Assembly (NCBI GenBank): GCA_040779335.1 | Contig: JBFONV010000006.1 | Span: forward strand, 62,001 to 126,000 | DNA length: 64,000 nucleotides | DNA from: JBFONV01 sp040779335 | GTDB lineage: Bacteria > Pseudomonadota > Gammaproteobacteria > Enterobacterales > Alteromonadaceae | Direction: 5' to 3' | Part shown: piece by piece, positions 43,104-52,166 of the stretch | Layout: the number at the start of each line of letters is the position of its first letter | How positions within the stretch are numbered: the stretch's first letter is position 1 | Position numbers and translations under genes: made by a program | Notes under the pieces: model-generated | What the model saw: only the letters and a program-made list of their open reading frames with translations | Database searches by the model: none | What the model was told of the DNA's origin: nothing

Positions 43104-43313
43104 ATGTCAGATACAGTAACAGGTAAAGTAAAATTTTTTAACGAATCTAAAGGATTCGGTTTCATTGAACAAGAAAACGGCCCAGACGTTTTTGTTCATT
43201 TCAGTGCGATTACAGGCGATGGCTTCCGTACATTAACAGACGGTCAAGCTGTTTCTTTTTCTGTTAAGCAAGGTCAAAAAGGCCCAGAAGCAGAAAACGT
43301 TACTGCTTTATAA
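43104..43313 (+). CDS. Cold-shock protein, CspA family
   Basis: The 69-residue protein is a single cold-shock domain: MSDTVTGKVKFFNESKGFGF contains RNP1, IEQENGPDVFVHFSAI includes RNP2, and the tail SFSVKQGQKGPEAENVTAL is typical. It binds single-stranded nucleic acid and keeps mRNA unfolded at low temperature. A leader of at least 190 bases after the valS terminator contains a CCTCT/AGAGG pairing (43011-43038), and many csp genes use such a leader as a thermosensor, so regulation at the RNA level is likely. Single gene with its own hairpin downstream. Confidence 0.95.
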   Translation: MSDTVTGKVKFFNESKGFGFIEQENGPDVFVHFSAITGDGFRTLTDGQAVSFSVKQGQKGPEAENVTAL

Positions 43314-43345
43314 TTTCTAAGTTATTTCCTCGCGAAATACTTAAG

Positions 43346-43379
43346 ATCAAGTGGAACAATAATTATTGTTTCACTTGAT
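43346..43379 (+). terminator. Long hairpin after the cold-shock gene
   Basis: ATCAAGTG-G-AACAAT (43346-43360) pairs with ATTGTT-T-CACTTGAT (43365-43379), a 15-bp stem with one G-U and a four-base loop. No T-run follows, so it may be a terminator or mRNA-stabilising hairpin; it lies between the convergent csp and hemH genes. Confidence 0.6.
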
Positions 43380-43438
43380 TGATTTCTCAAACTCCTTTTC
43401 AAATAACACCCATCATTAAACGTAACGCAATAAGCCTA

Positions 43439-44464
43439 TTACGAATATGATTTTATCGAAGCTTTAATAACATCCATCAGCGCTAAGATATGATCGTCTC
43501 GATCATTTAATGCAGCAATATAATGGTATTTTTCACCACCAGCTTGCATAAACACCTCACGATTTTCACTTTCTAACTCTTCTAGTGTTTCTAAGCAATC
43601 TGCACTAAACGCAGGGCTAATAATAGCAACATGTTTAACCCCTTGTGCAGGTAGTGAGGCCAGTGTTTCATCGGTGTAGGGCTTTAGCCATTCGGCTTTA
43701 CCAAAACGCGACTGAAAAGTTAGCACGTAGTCATCGTCACTAAAACCGAGTTGTTCTACAACCAATCTTGTCGTCTTATGACAAAAGCAAAAATAAGGGT
43801 CGCCTTGTTCGTGAAAACGCTTAGGCATGCCGTGATAAGACAATACTAATTTGTCGGGCTTACCATGCTGTGTAATATATTCAGTGATGGAATTAGCTAA
43901 TGCAGCAATATATAAAGGATGATCGTGATAACTACTGTTAAAATGTAAATTCGGTATCCAACGCCAGCTTGATAATTCTTTCGTTACCGCTTCAAAGGTG
44001 GAACCTGTTGTTGGTCCTGAATATTGAGGGTACAAAGGAAAAACGACGAGGTTTTGTACCCCTTGCTGCTGCATTCTTTTCAGTGCGTTATTTATCGACG
44101 GTTCACCATAACGCATCGCTAGATCAACAATCACGTCATCGCCATATTGGCTTTTAACCACTTCAGCAATTTTCGCGGTTTGTGCTTTGCTTATCGCCAT
44201 TAACGGCGAGCCTTGCTCTGTCCAAATACTTTTATATAATGCAGCTGATTTAGCCGGTCTGACTCTTAAAATAATGCCATGCAAGATTATCATCCACACT
44301 AAACGCGGAATTTCCACCACGCGAGGATCAGATAAAAACTGCCGTAAATATTTTTTCAAGGCTGGCGCTGTCGGAGCTTCTGGCGTGCCTAAATTTGTTA
44401 ATAAAATCCCTGTACAAGGTTTCTTATCGTGTACCGCTTTACTTTGGCCGATATACTTTGACAT
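43439..44464 (-). CDS. hemH: Ferrochelatase
   Basis: HemH inserts Fe2+ into protoporphyrin IX in the last step of haem biosynthesis. The 341-residue protein has the N-terminal GILLTNLGTPEAPT, the LAMRYGEPSI segment, the catalytic YHGMPKRFHEQGDPYF with its essential His, and the acidic SADCLETLEELESENREVF near the C-terminus. Its ATG lies 25 bases after the ccmI stop, so it could be transcribed as the last gene of the ccmFGHI operon; haem synthesis and cytochrome c maturation would then be co-expressed. Confidence 0.95.
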   Translation of the reverse strand: MSKYIGQSKAVHDKKPCTGILLTNLGTPEAPTAPALKKYLRQFLSDPRVVEIPRLVWMIILHGIILRVRPAKSAALYKSIWTEQGSPLMAISKAQTAKIAEVVKSQYGDDVIVDLAMRYGEPSINNALKRMQQQGVQNLVVFPLYPQYSGPTTGSTFEAVTKELSSWRWIPNLHFNSSYHDHPLYIAALANSITEYITQHGKPDKLVLSYHGMPKRFHEQGDPYFCFCHKTTRLVVEQLGFSDDDYVLTFQSRFGKAEWLKPYTDETLASLPAQGVKHVAIISPAFSADCLETLEELESENREVFMQAGGEKYHYIAALNDRDDHILALMDVIKASIKSYS

Positions 44465-44489
44465 TCAATTAACCTCTTAGCAGCGATTG

Positions 44490-45776
44490 TTATTTAACAA
44501 CTTGTTCAACAACTTGATCAATAACCAACTCTATAGGCGCAGATAATTTGACATCAACCCCTTTACGCTCTGCTTTGTAATCACCGGGCTTAATACCCAC
44601 TCCGCCTTTTTTAGACACCACAGCATATAAATGTACGGCATCAACACTACTAAGATTGGCGGCTGGCATCATCGCACTAGCATCATTGAGGGTTATGGTT
44701 ATAGGTAAATCACTGGCTTTCATTTTTTTCGCGGCTACTGGCATACGCTTACCAGTAGTCGGTATAGCGTAAACAAAAACAATTTTATCTTCTTCTTGGC
44801 TCAAACGTTGTTGAATATCATTGCTTAAACTAACGTTGATGGTTAACTGAGGTCCTGAAGCTGTTACGGGGGCTGCTACCGGTGTTTGTTCTTCACCTGT
44901 CATAGACAATCGGTTCTTAGCTTCATTTATCGCGTCTTGCAAGGCAACAATATTGGTATTTTCACGAGCTGAGTCGACAACCCGTTGCCAGTGTTCAATG
45001 GCTTGTTGATATTGCTGAAGCATAAAGTTATGCATGCCTAACAAAATATTGGTCGCTGGATCCAAAGGGTCTAATTCCAGAGCGCGATCAATCAGTGCCT
45101 GTGTAGCGGCATTAATTTTTTGATTATTTTTATAGTAGCTTGCTTGTGCCTTAGCCCCCACTAACTCCGCTTGCTCACCTTCAATATTAATGACACGATC
45201 AAAAGCAGCACTGGCCTGATCAAACTGACCTAAGCCAATTAACGTTTGACCGATACTGTACCAAGCATCACCATCTTCAGGATTTTCTTCAACCAATTTC
45301 CGCAATTGATCAAGTTGAGCTATTGCTTGTTGGGCTGAATTATCGACTTGAGCGTCGCTGCTTTGCGATACTTGCGTGGTTGAGACGATTTGCTCAAACG
45401 CCCCTGTTTTAGTGTACAAGGTAAAGCTAAAGGCAAGAACAAAAATAGAAATAAGCGCTGGCCAGACGATGGAAATGGGTGAAGTTACTATTTCCCTGTT
45501 TGCTTCTTTTTTATTACCTTCAATATCTTGCAATAAGCTTTTATCTAGCTCCGCCAATAAGTATTGGTAGTTTTCTTGGTCTATCGCGCCATCTTGGTAA
45601 TCTTTTTCTATTTCGGCTTTATGCTCATGGTAGAGACGAACGTTTGTTTCATCCCTGAAATTGGTCTGGCTATCTTTGGTTTTATTCGCAGACATATATG
45701 AGCGAAAAAAAGGTGTCCATGCAATCAGCAAAACAAGGACTAAAAAGGCGACTATCGTAATAATTAATTCAATCAT
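44490..45776 (-). CDS. ccmI: Cytochrome c maturation protein CcmI (apocytochrome chaperone)
   Basis: The 428-residue protein has two N-terminal hydrophobic helices (residues 2-22 and about 96-113) with the conserved YHEHKAEIEKDYQDGAIDQENY region between them, then a periplasmic TPR domain (AWYSIGQTLIGLGQFDQASA, LGMHNFMLQQYQQAIEHW). The C-terminal beta part (LTINVSLSNDI, VFVYAIPTTGKRMPVAAKKM) is typical of long CcmI/NrfG proteins. CcmI binds the C-terminus of apocytochromes and delivers them to CcmFH. It is next to ccmH with six bases between, in the expected operon. Confidence 0.92.
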   Translation of the reverse strand: MIELIITIVAFLVLVLLIAWTPFFRSYMSANKTKDSQTNFRDETNVRLYHEHKAEIEKDYQDGAIDQENYQYLLAELDKSLLQDIEGNKKEANREIVTSPISIVWPALISIFVLAFSFTLYTKTGAFEQIVSTTQVSQSSDAQVDNSAQQAIAQLDQLRKLVEENPEDGDAWYSIGQTLIGLGQFDQASAAFDRVINIEGEQAELVGAKAQASYYKNNQKINAATQALIDRALELDPLDPATNILLGMHNFMLQQYQQAIEHWQRVVDSARENTNIVALQDAINEAKNRLSMTGEEQTPVAAPVTASGPQLTINVSLSNDIQQRLSQEEDKIVFVYAIPTTGKRMPVAAKKMKASDLPITITLNDASAMMPAANLSSVDAVHLYAVVSKKGGVGIKPGDYKAERKGVDVKLSAPIELVIDQVVEQVVK

Positions 45777-45781
45777 AGGAT

Positions 45782-46240
45782 TTATTTATCTTTTAATATT
45801 TGGTCAAGTTTATTTTGCTGCTCAGCACTCAATAATTCTTCGGATTTAGCTTGCGGCTTTCGTCGAAGAATGAAAAACACCACAAGCGCACCAATTAAAA
45901 TAAGCACAATAGGCCCAAACCACAGGACATAAGTAAGATTAGAAACCTTAGGACGATATAAAACAAATTCACCGTATCGAGCCACCATAAAATCAACGAT
46001 CTCAATATCGGCTTTGCCTTGTTGAAGTAAGACATATACTTCTTTGCGCAAATCAGCCGCGATCGGAGAGTTAGAGTCTGCCAAATTTTGGTTCTGGCAT
46101 TTAGGGCATCGCAACTCTTTAGTCAACGCCTGAAATCGCACCTTAGTCACTTCATCTTGAAATTCAAAGGTTTCAACTGGGCTTGCTTGCAGCGAAAATG
46201 CCATAAAAAATATCGAAGCCATCAACACGTATTTCAACAT
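45782..46240 (-). CDS. ccmH: Cytochrome c maturation protein CcmH (thiol oxidoreductase)
   Basis: AAGGAG nine bases upstream selects the ATG at 46240 over the in-frame ATG 21 bases earlier. The 152-residue protein has a signal sequence, the redox motif LRCPKCQNQNLADSN (CxxC) with DLRKEVY, a YGEFVLYRPKV segment and a C-terminal membrane helix around residues 105-125. CcmH reduces apocytochrome c cysteines for haem ligation together with CcmG and CcmF. It follows ccmG with a four-base gap. Confidence 0.94.
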   Translation of the reverse strand: MLKYVLMASIFFMAFSLQASPVETFEFQDEVTKVRFQALTKELRCPKCQNQNLADSNSPIAADLRKEVYVLLQQGKADIEIVDFMVARYGEFVLYRPKVSNLTYVLWFGPIVLILIGALVVFFILRRKPQAKSEELLSAEQQNKLDQILKDK

Positions 46241-46244
46241 TTCA

Positions 46245-46793
46245 TTAAACTCCTTTCTCACGTTCAGCTTCTAATTCTGCTATTAACGGCAAAAATTCTT
46301 GTTTCCACACTCGAGCATCAATAGCACCAGCAAAACGTTTGCGAATAATACCGTGGTGATCGATAACAAAAGTTTCAGGTGCGCCGTATACGCCTAGATC
46401 GAGCCCTAATGTGCCTGCTTGATCAAATATCGAGTACTTGTATGGATCGCCATAATTTGCCAACCATTGCTGAGCAGCCTTCCGGTCATCTTTGTAATTC
46501 AGTCCATATAGCACCACTCTGTTATCTTTTGCGATATCTATCAAATGAGGATGTTCGTATTTACATGTAGGGCACCATGTCGCCCAAACATTAACGAGTA
46601 CAACCTTGCCATTCAAATCAGCAGGAGTAACTTGCTTAGCACTGTCCATTAGCGTGGGGAGTTGAAAGTCAGGTACTTTTTTACCAATCAATGCTGACGG
46701 TAACTCCTGTGGATTTAGTGACAAACCTCTGTATAGCACTACGCCCAGTGCAATAAATAAAACTAGCGGCAAAAAACGAATAATTTTGTTCAT
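46245..46793 (-). CDS. ccmG: Thiol:disulfide interchange protein CcmG/DsbE
   Basis: The 182-residue protein has one N-terminal helix (residues 5-20) anchoring a thioredoxin domain in the periplasm. The active site is VNVWATWCPTCKYEHP and the family segment LGVYGAPETFVIDHHGII includes the cis-Pro region. CcmG keeps CcmH or apocytochrome thiols reduced in cytochrome c maturation. Its ATG follows the ccmF stop by three bases, consistent with an operon. Confidence 0.95.
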   Translation of the reverse strand: MNKIIRFLPLVLFIALGVVLYRGLSLNPQELPSALIGKKVPDFQLPTLMDSAKQVTPADLNGKVVLVNVWATWCPTCKYEHPHLIDIAKDNRVVLYGLNYKDDRKAAQQWLANYGDPYKYSIFDQAGTLGLDLGVYGAPETFVIDHHGIIRKRFAGAIDARVWKQEFLPLIAELEAEREKGV

Positions 46794-46796
46794 TAT

Positions 46797-48809
46797 TTAA
46801 CTGCTCACTTCCGTTGCGGGTGTTGATATAGAAACAGCAGAAGCTTCTTGCTGACGAGCTTCGACAACTTTTCTACTTCGATACCGTTTATCTAACATAG
46901 ATAATACGCCGCCAAAGCCCATGAATATCGCTCCCAACCATATCCAGCGTACAAAAGGTTTAAAATGCGCGCGAATTGCCCATGCACCATCTGCTAACGG
47001 ATCACCCAGTGCAACATATACGTCACGGAACAGACCAGGATCAATTCCTGCTTCTGTCATACCCATGGTTTGCACTCGATATTCTCGTCGCTCTGGTGTT
47101 AACAAGCTGATAAATTCATTGTTTTTATAAACCTTTATCTGACCTTGCTCAGCTTTGTAATTAGGCCCTTCAACATGCTTAATGCCATTGAACTCTATCT
47201 GGTATCCGGAAAATTCAATGCGCTCATTGACATGCATTTTGACGTTAATTTCATTTTCATAGGTTGAAACCATGGTGATACCAACAATAGTGACAGCAAT
47301 ACCAAAATGGGCAAAAGTCATTCCGAGTTGACTCAGACTAAGTCGTTTCATCGTTATGCCAGTGGCATTTTTTTGCTTAGAAGATTTCAATTGCAAGATA
47401 AGCTCTTTAATCACTACACCCGCGACCCAACAGGCTAACGCGATCCCAACACTGGCGAGTAAGTTTAGTTCTCCTCCATAAATAAATGGAAAGATTAAGC
47501 CAATGATGACACTTAATATTGATACTTTAGGAAGGTGTTTACGCAACTCACCTTTTTTGGCTTTTTTCCAACGAATTAAAGGACCTATGCCCATAAATAT
47601 AAACAACAAGCTCATGATTGGAATAAAAACAGCGTTGAAATATGGAGGGCCAACAGAGATTTTTCCTAACCCCATCGCATCAACTAGCAACGGATATAAG
47701 GTGCCTAGCATGACCGTTACGGAAGCTACGACCAATATAATGTTGGCGACCAATAGTGCCGTTTCTCTTGAATACAGGGCAAATCGACTAAAACTGGCAA
47801 CATTACTAGCTCGAAAAGCATACAAGGTTAAAGAGCCACCAACGGCAATAGCCAACAACATTAGAATAAACATCCCTCGTGATGGATCTGAGGCAAAAGA
47901 ATGTACCGACGTAATAACACCTGAACGAACAATGAAGGTGCCAAGTAGGCTTAAGCTAAAGGCAAATATCGCTAGTAATACGGTCCAATTTCTAAATGCG
48001 CCACGCTTTTCGGTTACCGCTAAAGAGTGAATGAGTGCAGTTCCCACTAGCCAAGGCATAAAAGACGCATTTTCGACAGGATCCCAAAACCACCAGCCGC
48101 CCCAACCAAGCTCGTAATATGCCCACCAACTTCCTAAAGCAATACCAATAGTTAAAAACACCCAAGCACCAACAGTCCATGGACGAGACCAGCGTGCCCA
48201 TGCTGCATCCATTTTTCCACACATTAGCGCGGCAATAGCAAAGGCAAAGGCTACAGAAAAGCCAACATAGCCCATGTATAACATCGGTGGATGAATAATA
48301 AGACCAACATCTTGCAACAATGGATTTAAATCGCGCCCTTCCATTGGCACGTTTGGCCATAAGCGTTCAAAGGGGTTAGAGGTTAATAATGTAAAAGCCA
48401 TAAAACCAACGGCGATCATTCCCATCACCGACAAAACACGAGCAATAAACGCCTCATCAATACCTTTACTAAATTTTGCAACCGCCATGGTCCATGCCGT
48501 TAGTGAAAAGACCCACAACAATAACGAACCTTCATGGCCGCCCCAAACGGCACTTATTTTAAAATAATAAGGTAAGTGACTATTAGAGTGACTCGCAATA
48601 TAGCGAACAGAGAAATCGTCTAAAACAAAACTATAAGCCAATATAATGAGACTAATTGCAGTAAATGAGAACATACCAAACGTTAACGGTTTAGCATACG
48701 TGATCAATTTTTGATGACCACCAAGCACACCGAACATTGGTATAACGCTTAAACAAATGGCAAATGCGAAACCAATAATGAGTGCAAAGTGTCCTAGTTC
48801 AGGTATCAT
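46797..48809 (-). CDS. ccmF: Cytochrome c haem lyase subunit CcmF
   Basis: The 670-residue integral membrane protein has about 14 helices. It carries YFKISAVWGGHEGSLLLWVF, HPPMLYMGYVGFS and the WWD haem-handling motif WGGWWFWDPVENASFMPWL, then the periplasmic domain (INVKMHVNERIEFSGYQIEF) and EAGIDPGLFRDVYVALGDPL near the end. CcmF with CcmH ligates haem from holo-CcmE to apocytochromes. It is the first gene of the leftward ccmFGHI operon. The start lies 373 bases from the divergent ccmA. Confidence 0.97.
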   Translation of the reverse strand: MIPELGHFALIIGFAFAICLSVIPMFGVLGGHQKLITYAKPLTFGMFSFTAISLIILAYSFVLDDFSVRYIASHSNSHLPYYFKISAVWGGHEGSLLLWVFSLTAWTMAVAKFSKGIDEAFIARVLSVMGMIAVGFMAFTLLTSNPFERLWPNVPMEGRDLNPLLQDVGLIIHPPMLYMGYVGFSVAFAFAIAALMCGKMDAAWARWSRPWTVGAWVFLTIGIALGSWWAYYELGWGGWWFWDPVENASFMPWLVGTALIHSLAVTEKRGAFRNWTVLLAIFAFSLSLLGTFIVRSGVITSVHSFASDPSRGMFILMLLAIAVGGSLTLYAFRASNVASFSRFALYSRETALLVANIILVVASVTVMLGTLYPLLVDAMGLGKISVGPPYFNAVFIPIMSLLFIFMGIGPLIRWKKAKKGELRKHLPKVSILSVIIGLIFPFIYGGELNLLASVGIALACWVAGVVIKELILQLKSSKQKNATGITMKRLSLSQLGMTFAHFGIAVTIVGITMVSTYENEINVKMHVNERIEFSGYQIEFNGIKHVEGPNYKAEQGQIKVYKNNEFISLLTPERREYRVQTMGMTEAGIDPGLFRDVYVALGDPLADGAWAIRAHFKPFVRWIWLGAIFMGFGGVLSMLDKRYRSRKVVEARQQEASAVSISTPATEVSS

Positions 48810-49182
48810 TTTTCTCTCCGTTTTTCATGCTCAAAGGCACAAAAACACTGTTCAATAGTGACTATGATAAAAAGTGTATAAGTATTTTATTTATAAGATA
48901 CGCAAAATTAACGAGTGTTAATACTCTTTTCGCCTAAAATTAGCAGTAATACTAGCATTTTCTCTCGACAATAATCATCATTCAAATCAATAATATTTGG
49001 CCTAATGGCCACGGATGTATTGAATAATTTGCAGGCATCGAAATAACCGTTAATTAACTAGCCTTTGTTTTAAGATATAGTATGATAACTAGCAAACTTA
49101 TTGTACGATCCAAATCAAGACTTGGTTCACGCTTTTCAGTTAATATGGCTGAATTAAACAAATACATTTAAAGTAAATATCA
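48810..49182. other. Divergent promoter region of the two ccm operons
   Basis: No open frame with gene character is found between ccmF and ccmA. It is AT-rich. A TTGATTTGAATGAT segment on the minus strand (near 48980-48993) is only a partial match to FNR/CRP half-sites and I do not call it. In relatives a cytochrome gene can sit between these operons; none is present here. Confidence 0.5.
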
Positions 49183-49824
49183 TTGTTAAACGCCTCAACA
49201 CCACTAATAAGCGCCCAAAAACTCACCTGCATTCGTGAAGATCGCATGTTATTTGAAGCATTGCAGATGGATGTCTATTCTGGTGACATAGTCCAAGTTG
49301 AAGGACCAAATGGTGCGGGAAAAACCAGTCTGTTGCGCATTTTAGCGGGATTGTCTGAGCCATATGAGGGAGAAATTCATCACAATGGTCAGGTTATCAA
49401 CCACTGTAGAGACCAATTTCACCAAAATTTGTTGTATTTAGGGCATTTACCCGGCGTAAAAGGGGAAATGACGGCTCAAGAAAACTTAGCCTTTAATTTA
49501 GCATTGCACTCTTTAGACGAAAAACATGCAGAAAAAGCCCTTAATGAAGTTAATTTACTCGGTTTTGAAGATGCCTTGGCGTCGCACTTAAGCGCGGGCC
49601 AACATCGTAGAATCGCGTTAGCAAAATTATGGCAAAGTCGGGCGCCCATTTGGATCCTTGATGAACCGTTTACCGCCATCGATAAACTGGGGGTAAGTAA
49701 ATTGGAGCAGTTATTTGTTAAGCATGTGCAACGCGGAGGTTGTGTTATCTTAACCACCCATCAAGATCTTTCTCTTGACCAAAAATCTGTTAAGAAAGTC
49801 ACCTTGGCTTACCAGTTTTATTAA
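49183..49824 (+). CDS. ccmA: Haem exporter ATP-binding protein CcmA
   Basis: The 213-residue ATPase has Walker A EGPNGAGKTSL, the signature HLSAGQHRRIALAKLW, Walker B IWILDEPFTAID and the switch His in VILTTHQDL. The short size and the LSAGQ-RR signature are typical of CcmA. With CcmB and CcmC it forms the ABC complex that releases holo-CcmE. The start is a TTG, with no canonical ribosome-binding site. ccmB begins 13 bases after its stop. It is first in the rightward ccmABCDE operon. Confidence 0.94.
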   Translation: MLNASTPLISAQKLTCIREDRMLFEALQMDVYSGDIVQVEGPNGAGKTSLLRILAGLSEPYEGEIHHNGQVINHCRDQFHQNLLYLGHLPGVKGEMTAQENLAFNLALHSLDEKHAEKALNEVNLLGFEDALASHLSAGQHRRIALAKLWQSRAPIWILDEPFTAIDKLGVSKLEQLFVKHVQRGGCVILTTHQDLSLDQKSVKKVTLAYQFY

Positions 49825-49837
49825 AGGCAACATTAAC

Positions 49838-50560
49838 ATGACTGAATTAGCCAAAACCAATAGCGAAACTATCGCCCACACTTCTCCGTCATACCGAGCG
49901 GCATTTGCACTGATATTCAAACGCGATTTAACCATCGCCTTTCGCCATCGAGATGATATCTTCAATCCCATCTTGTTTTTTATCATTGTCGTCACCTTAT
50001 TCCCATTAGGTATTGGCCCTGAAGCAAATACCCTTGCACGCATTGCCCCTGGCATTATCTGGGTAGCCGCCTTATTATCAACATTGTTATCTCTCGATAG
50101 ACTATTTAAGTCAGACTACAACGACGGTTCACTTGAACAAATGTTATTAAGTCCGCATCCGGTATTTATTTTGGTACTGGCTAAAATAGCAGCGCATTGG
50201 GTAGTAACGGGATTACCGCTTATTTTTATTGCCCCGTTACTGGCGGTATTACTGCACCTTAATGAAAACAGTTATACCGCCCTGATGATAACGTTATTAC
50301 TGGGAACCCCAGTGCTAAGTTTATTAGGCGCGATTGGAGTTGCTTTAACGGTAGGTATTAAAAAAGGTGGAGTATTACTGAGCCTGCTAGTATTACCGCT
50401 ATATATTCCCGTGCTAATATTTGCAACCAGCGCAATAGATACAGCGGCAATGAACTTACCCTATGACGGACAACTTGCTATAATTGCCGCCTTATTCGTT
50501 GGCGCGTTAACTTTAGCCCCATTTGCTGTAAGTGCAGCTTTAAAAGTGAGTACAAACTAA
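49838..50560 (+). CDS. ccmB: Haem exporter membrane protein CcmB
   Basis: The ATG at 49838 (MTELAKTNSET) follows ccmA; an upstream in-frame start would overlap the ATPase gene and is not needed. The 240-residue protein has six helices and the CcmB block LIFKRDLTIAFRHRDDIFNP, then VVTLFPLGIGPEANTLARIA and DGSLEQMLLSPHPVFILVLA. It forms the transmembrane part with CcmA and CcmC of the CcmABCD complex. The N-terminus is about 15-20 residues longer than usual. Confidence 0.94.
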   Translation: MTELAKTNSETIAHTSPSYRAAFALIFKRDLTIAFRHRDDIFNPILFFIIVVTLFPLGIGPEANTLARIAPGIIWVAALLSTLLSLDRLFKSDYNDGSLEQMLLSPHPVFILVLAKIAAHWVVTGLPLIFIAPLLAVLLHLNENSYTALMITLLLGTPVLSLLGAIGVALTVGIKKGGVLLSLLVLPLYIPVLIFATSAIDTAAMNLPYDGQLAIIAALFVGALTLAPFAVSAALKVSTN

Positions 50561-50561
50561 C

Positions 50562-51308
50562 ATGTGGAAATGGTTACATCCTTATGCAAATCCTGAAGTT
50601 TCCTACCATTTAACCGGTAGGCTATTACCGTGGTTTTCTTATCTCACCGCGATTTTCTTATTCGTAGGTATTGTTTGGGCGCTAGTCTTTGCGCCTGCCG
50701 ACTATCAGCAAGGCGATAGTTTTCGTATTTTCTATTTACATGTTCCCGCCGCATCGTTATCGATGGGCATATACGTGGGTATGGCTATAGCCGCATTGTG
50801 CAGTTTAGTCTGGCAATTTAAACTAGCCGATGCTTCCGCTGCAGCAATGGCACCTGTTGGCGCAGTTTTCACCTTTATCGCTCTGCTTACAGGCGCCGCG
50901 TGGGGTAAGCCAATGTGGGGAACTTGGTGGGTTTGGGATGCAAGATTAACCTCAGAATTAATACTATTATTTTTATATTTAGGCGTAATAGCACTACATA
51001 ATGCCTTTGAAGACAAAGCATTAGCAGGAAAAGCTGCGGGTATTTTAACCATCGTTGGCGTCATTAACATTCCAATTATCAAATATTCAGTAGAATGGTG
51101 GAATACTCTGCATCAGGGATCAACAGTGAGTCAATTAGGTAAACCCTCAATGTCGATAGAGATGTTATGGCCGTTCATTGTTTGTCTGATAGGATTTGCT
51201 TTATTAGTTACCACTATTATTTGCATTAGGTTTCGCACCGAAATACTGGCAAGAAATAGTATGCGCCCCTGGGTTAAAGAGCTAATCACACCACCGGAGG
51301 GTCAATAA
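50562..51308 (+). CDS. ccmC: Haem transporter protein CcmC
   Basis: The 248-residue protein has six membrane helices and the WWD motif WGKPMWGTWWVWDARLTSEL, with the two essential periplasmic His in FYLHVPAASLS and WNTLHQG. CcmC delivers haem to CcmE. It is one base from ccmB, and its stop overlaps the ccmD start by one base. Confidence 0.96.
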   Translation: MWKWLHPYANPEVSYHLTGRLLPWFSYLTAIFLFVGIVWALVFAPADYQQGDSFRIFYLHVPAASLSMGIYVGMAIAALCSLVWQFKLADASAAAMAPVGAVFTFIALLTGAAWGKPMWGTWWVWDARLTSELILLFLYLGVIALHNAFEDKALAGKAAGILTIVGVINIPIIKYSVEWWNTLHQGSTVSQLGKPSMSIEMLWPFIVCLIGFALLVTTIICIRFRTEILARNSMRPWVKELITPPEGQ

Positions 51309-51580
51309 TGCAATTTGATAGCATCAGTGCTTTTTTTGATATGGGCGGCTATGCCTTTTATGTCTGGTTATCTTATGGCGTCAGTTTAGGCGTATTATTG
51401 ATTTTATTTTTATCGAGCAAGGCCGATCACAATAAAATAAAACAGCAAATTTCCCAGCGCCAGCAACGCGAAAATAAATTACGCGAGGCTGCTAAACAGC
51501 AGCAAGCGCAAGCAAATGAGCACCATACATTAAATAATCCCCAACATACATCTGATGAAACGAACGAGGCATTATCATGA
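51308..51580 (+). CDS. ccmD: Haem exporter protein CcmD
   Basis: The 90-residue protein has one helix (residues 12-34) with the CcmD pattern FDMGGYAFYVWLSYGVSLGV followed by a basic, Gln-rich cytoplasmic tail. It is longer than the typical 60-70 residues because of this tail. CcmD tethers holo-CcmE release in the CcmABCD complex. It overlaps ccmC by one base and ccmE by four. Confidence 0.9.
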   Translation: MQFDSISAFFDMGGYAFYVWLSYGVSLGVLLILFLSSKADHNKIKQQISQRQQRENKLREAAKQQQAQANEHHTLNNPQHTSDETNEALS

Positions 51581-52095
51581 ACCCAAGGCGTAAAAAACGT
51601 TTAACCATAGTCACTTCAATATTAGTTGGTTTAGGTTTTGTCGCTGGACTAGTGCTGTACGCGCTTAGTCAGAATATCGATTTATTTTATAAACCTTCTG
51701 AAATTCATTACGGGAAAGAAGATAACGGCGTCAAAGCATTCAATGGCCAAAGACTCAGAATTGGCGGTTTAGTTGTCCCTGGCAGTGTTAAGCGCGATCC
51801 AACTAGTTTGAAAATGAGTTTTAAACTGGCTGATATGAAAATGCCGATATCTTTTGATGAGTCCGATCCTATGGTGACCGTTAACTATGACGGTATTTTG
51901 CCCGACTTATTTAGAGAAGGACAAGGCATAGTTGCTAACGGCGTCCTTGCTGAAGGCAATATTATTAATGCCAGCGAAGTTCTCGCTAAGCATGATGAGA
52001 ATTATGTGCCAAAAGAGTTAGCCGACAGCGCAGGCGAAAAACATCAAAAGCCCACCTATAGTAAAGAACAACTCGAGGCGAAAACAGCAGGCTAA
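51577..52095 (+). CDS. ccmE: Cytochrome c maturation haem chaperone CcmE
   Basis: The 172-residue protein has an N-terminal helix (residues 8-30), the OB-fold periplasmic domain with GQRLRIGGLVVPGSVKRD, VTVNYDGILPDLFREGQGIV, and the haem-attaching motif LAKHDENYVPKE with His139 and the conserved Tyr. It receives haem from CcmC and hands it to CcmFH. Start overlaps the ccmD stop (ATGA). The tail is hydrophilic and variable in this family. Confidence 0.96.
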   Translation: MNPRRKKRLTIVTSILVGLGFVAGLVLYALSQNIDLFYKPSEIHYGKEDNGVKAFNGQRLRIGGLVVPGSVKRDPTSLKMSFKLADMKMPISFDESDPMVTVNYDGILPDLFREGQGIVANGVLAEGNIINASEVLAKHDENYVPKELADSAGEKHQKPTYSKEQLEAKTAG

Positions 52096-52166
52096 TATAG
52101 AAAAATATTGCAAGCATAAGGCTTTGTCAGTACATGCAGGTTATATCATCTGCGAAGACTAAATGA

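Noticed and set aside
48810..49182. Cytochrome c gene or relic between the ccm operons
   Set aside because: No CxxCH motif or signal-peptide frame was found in either strand.
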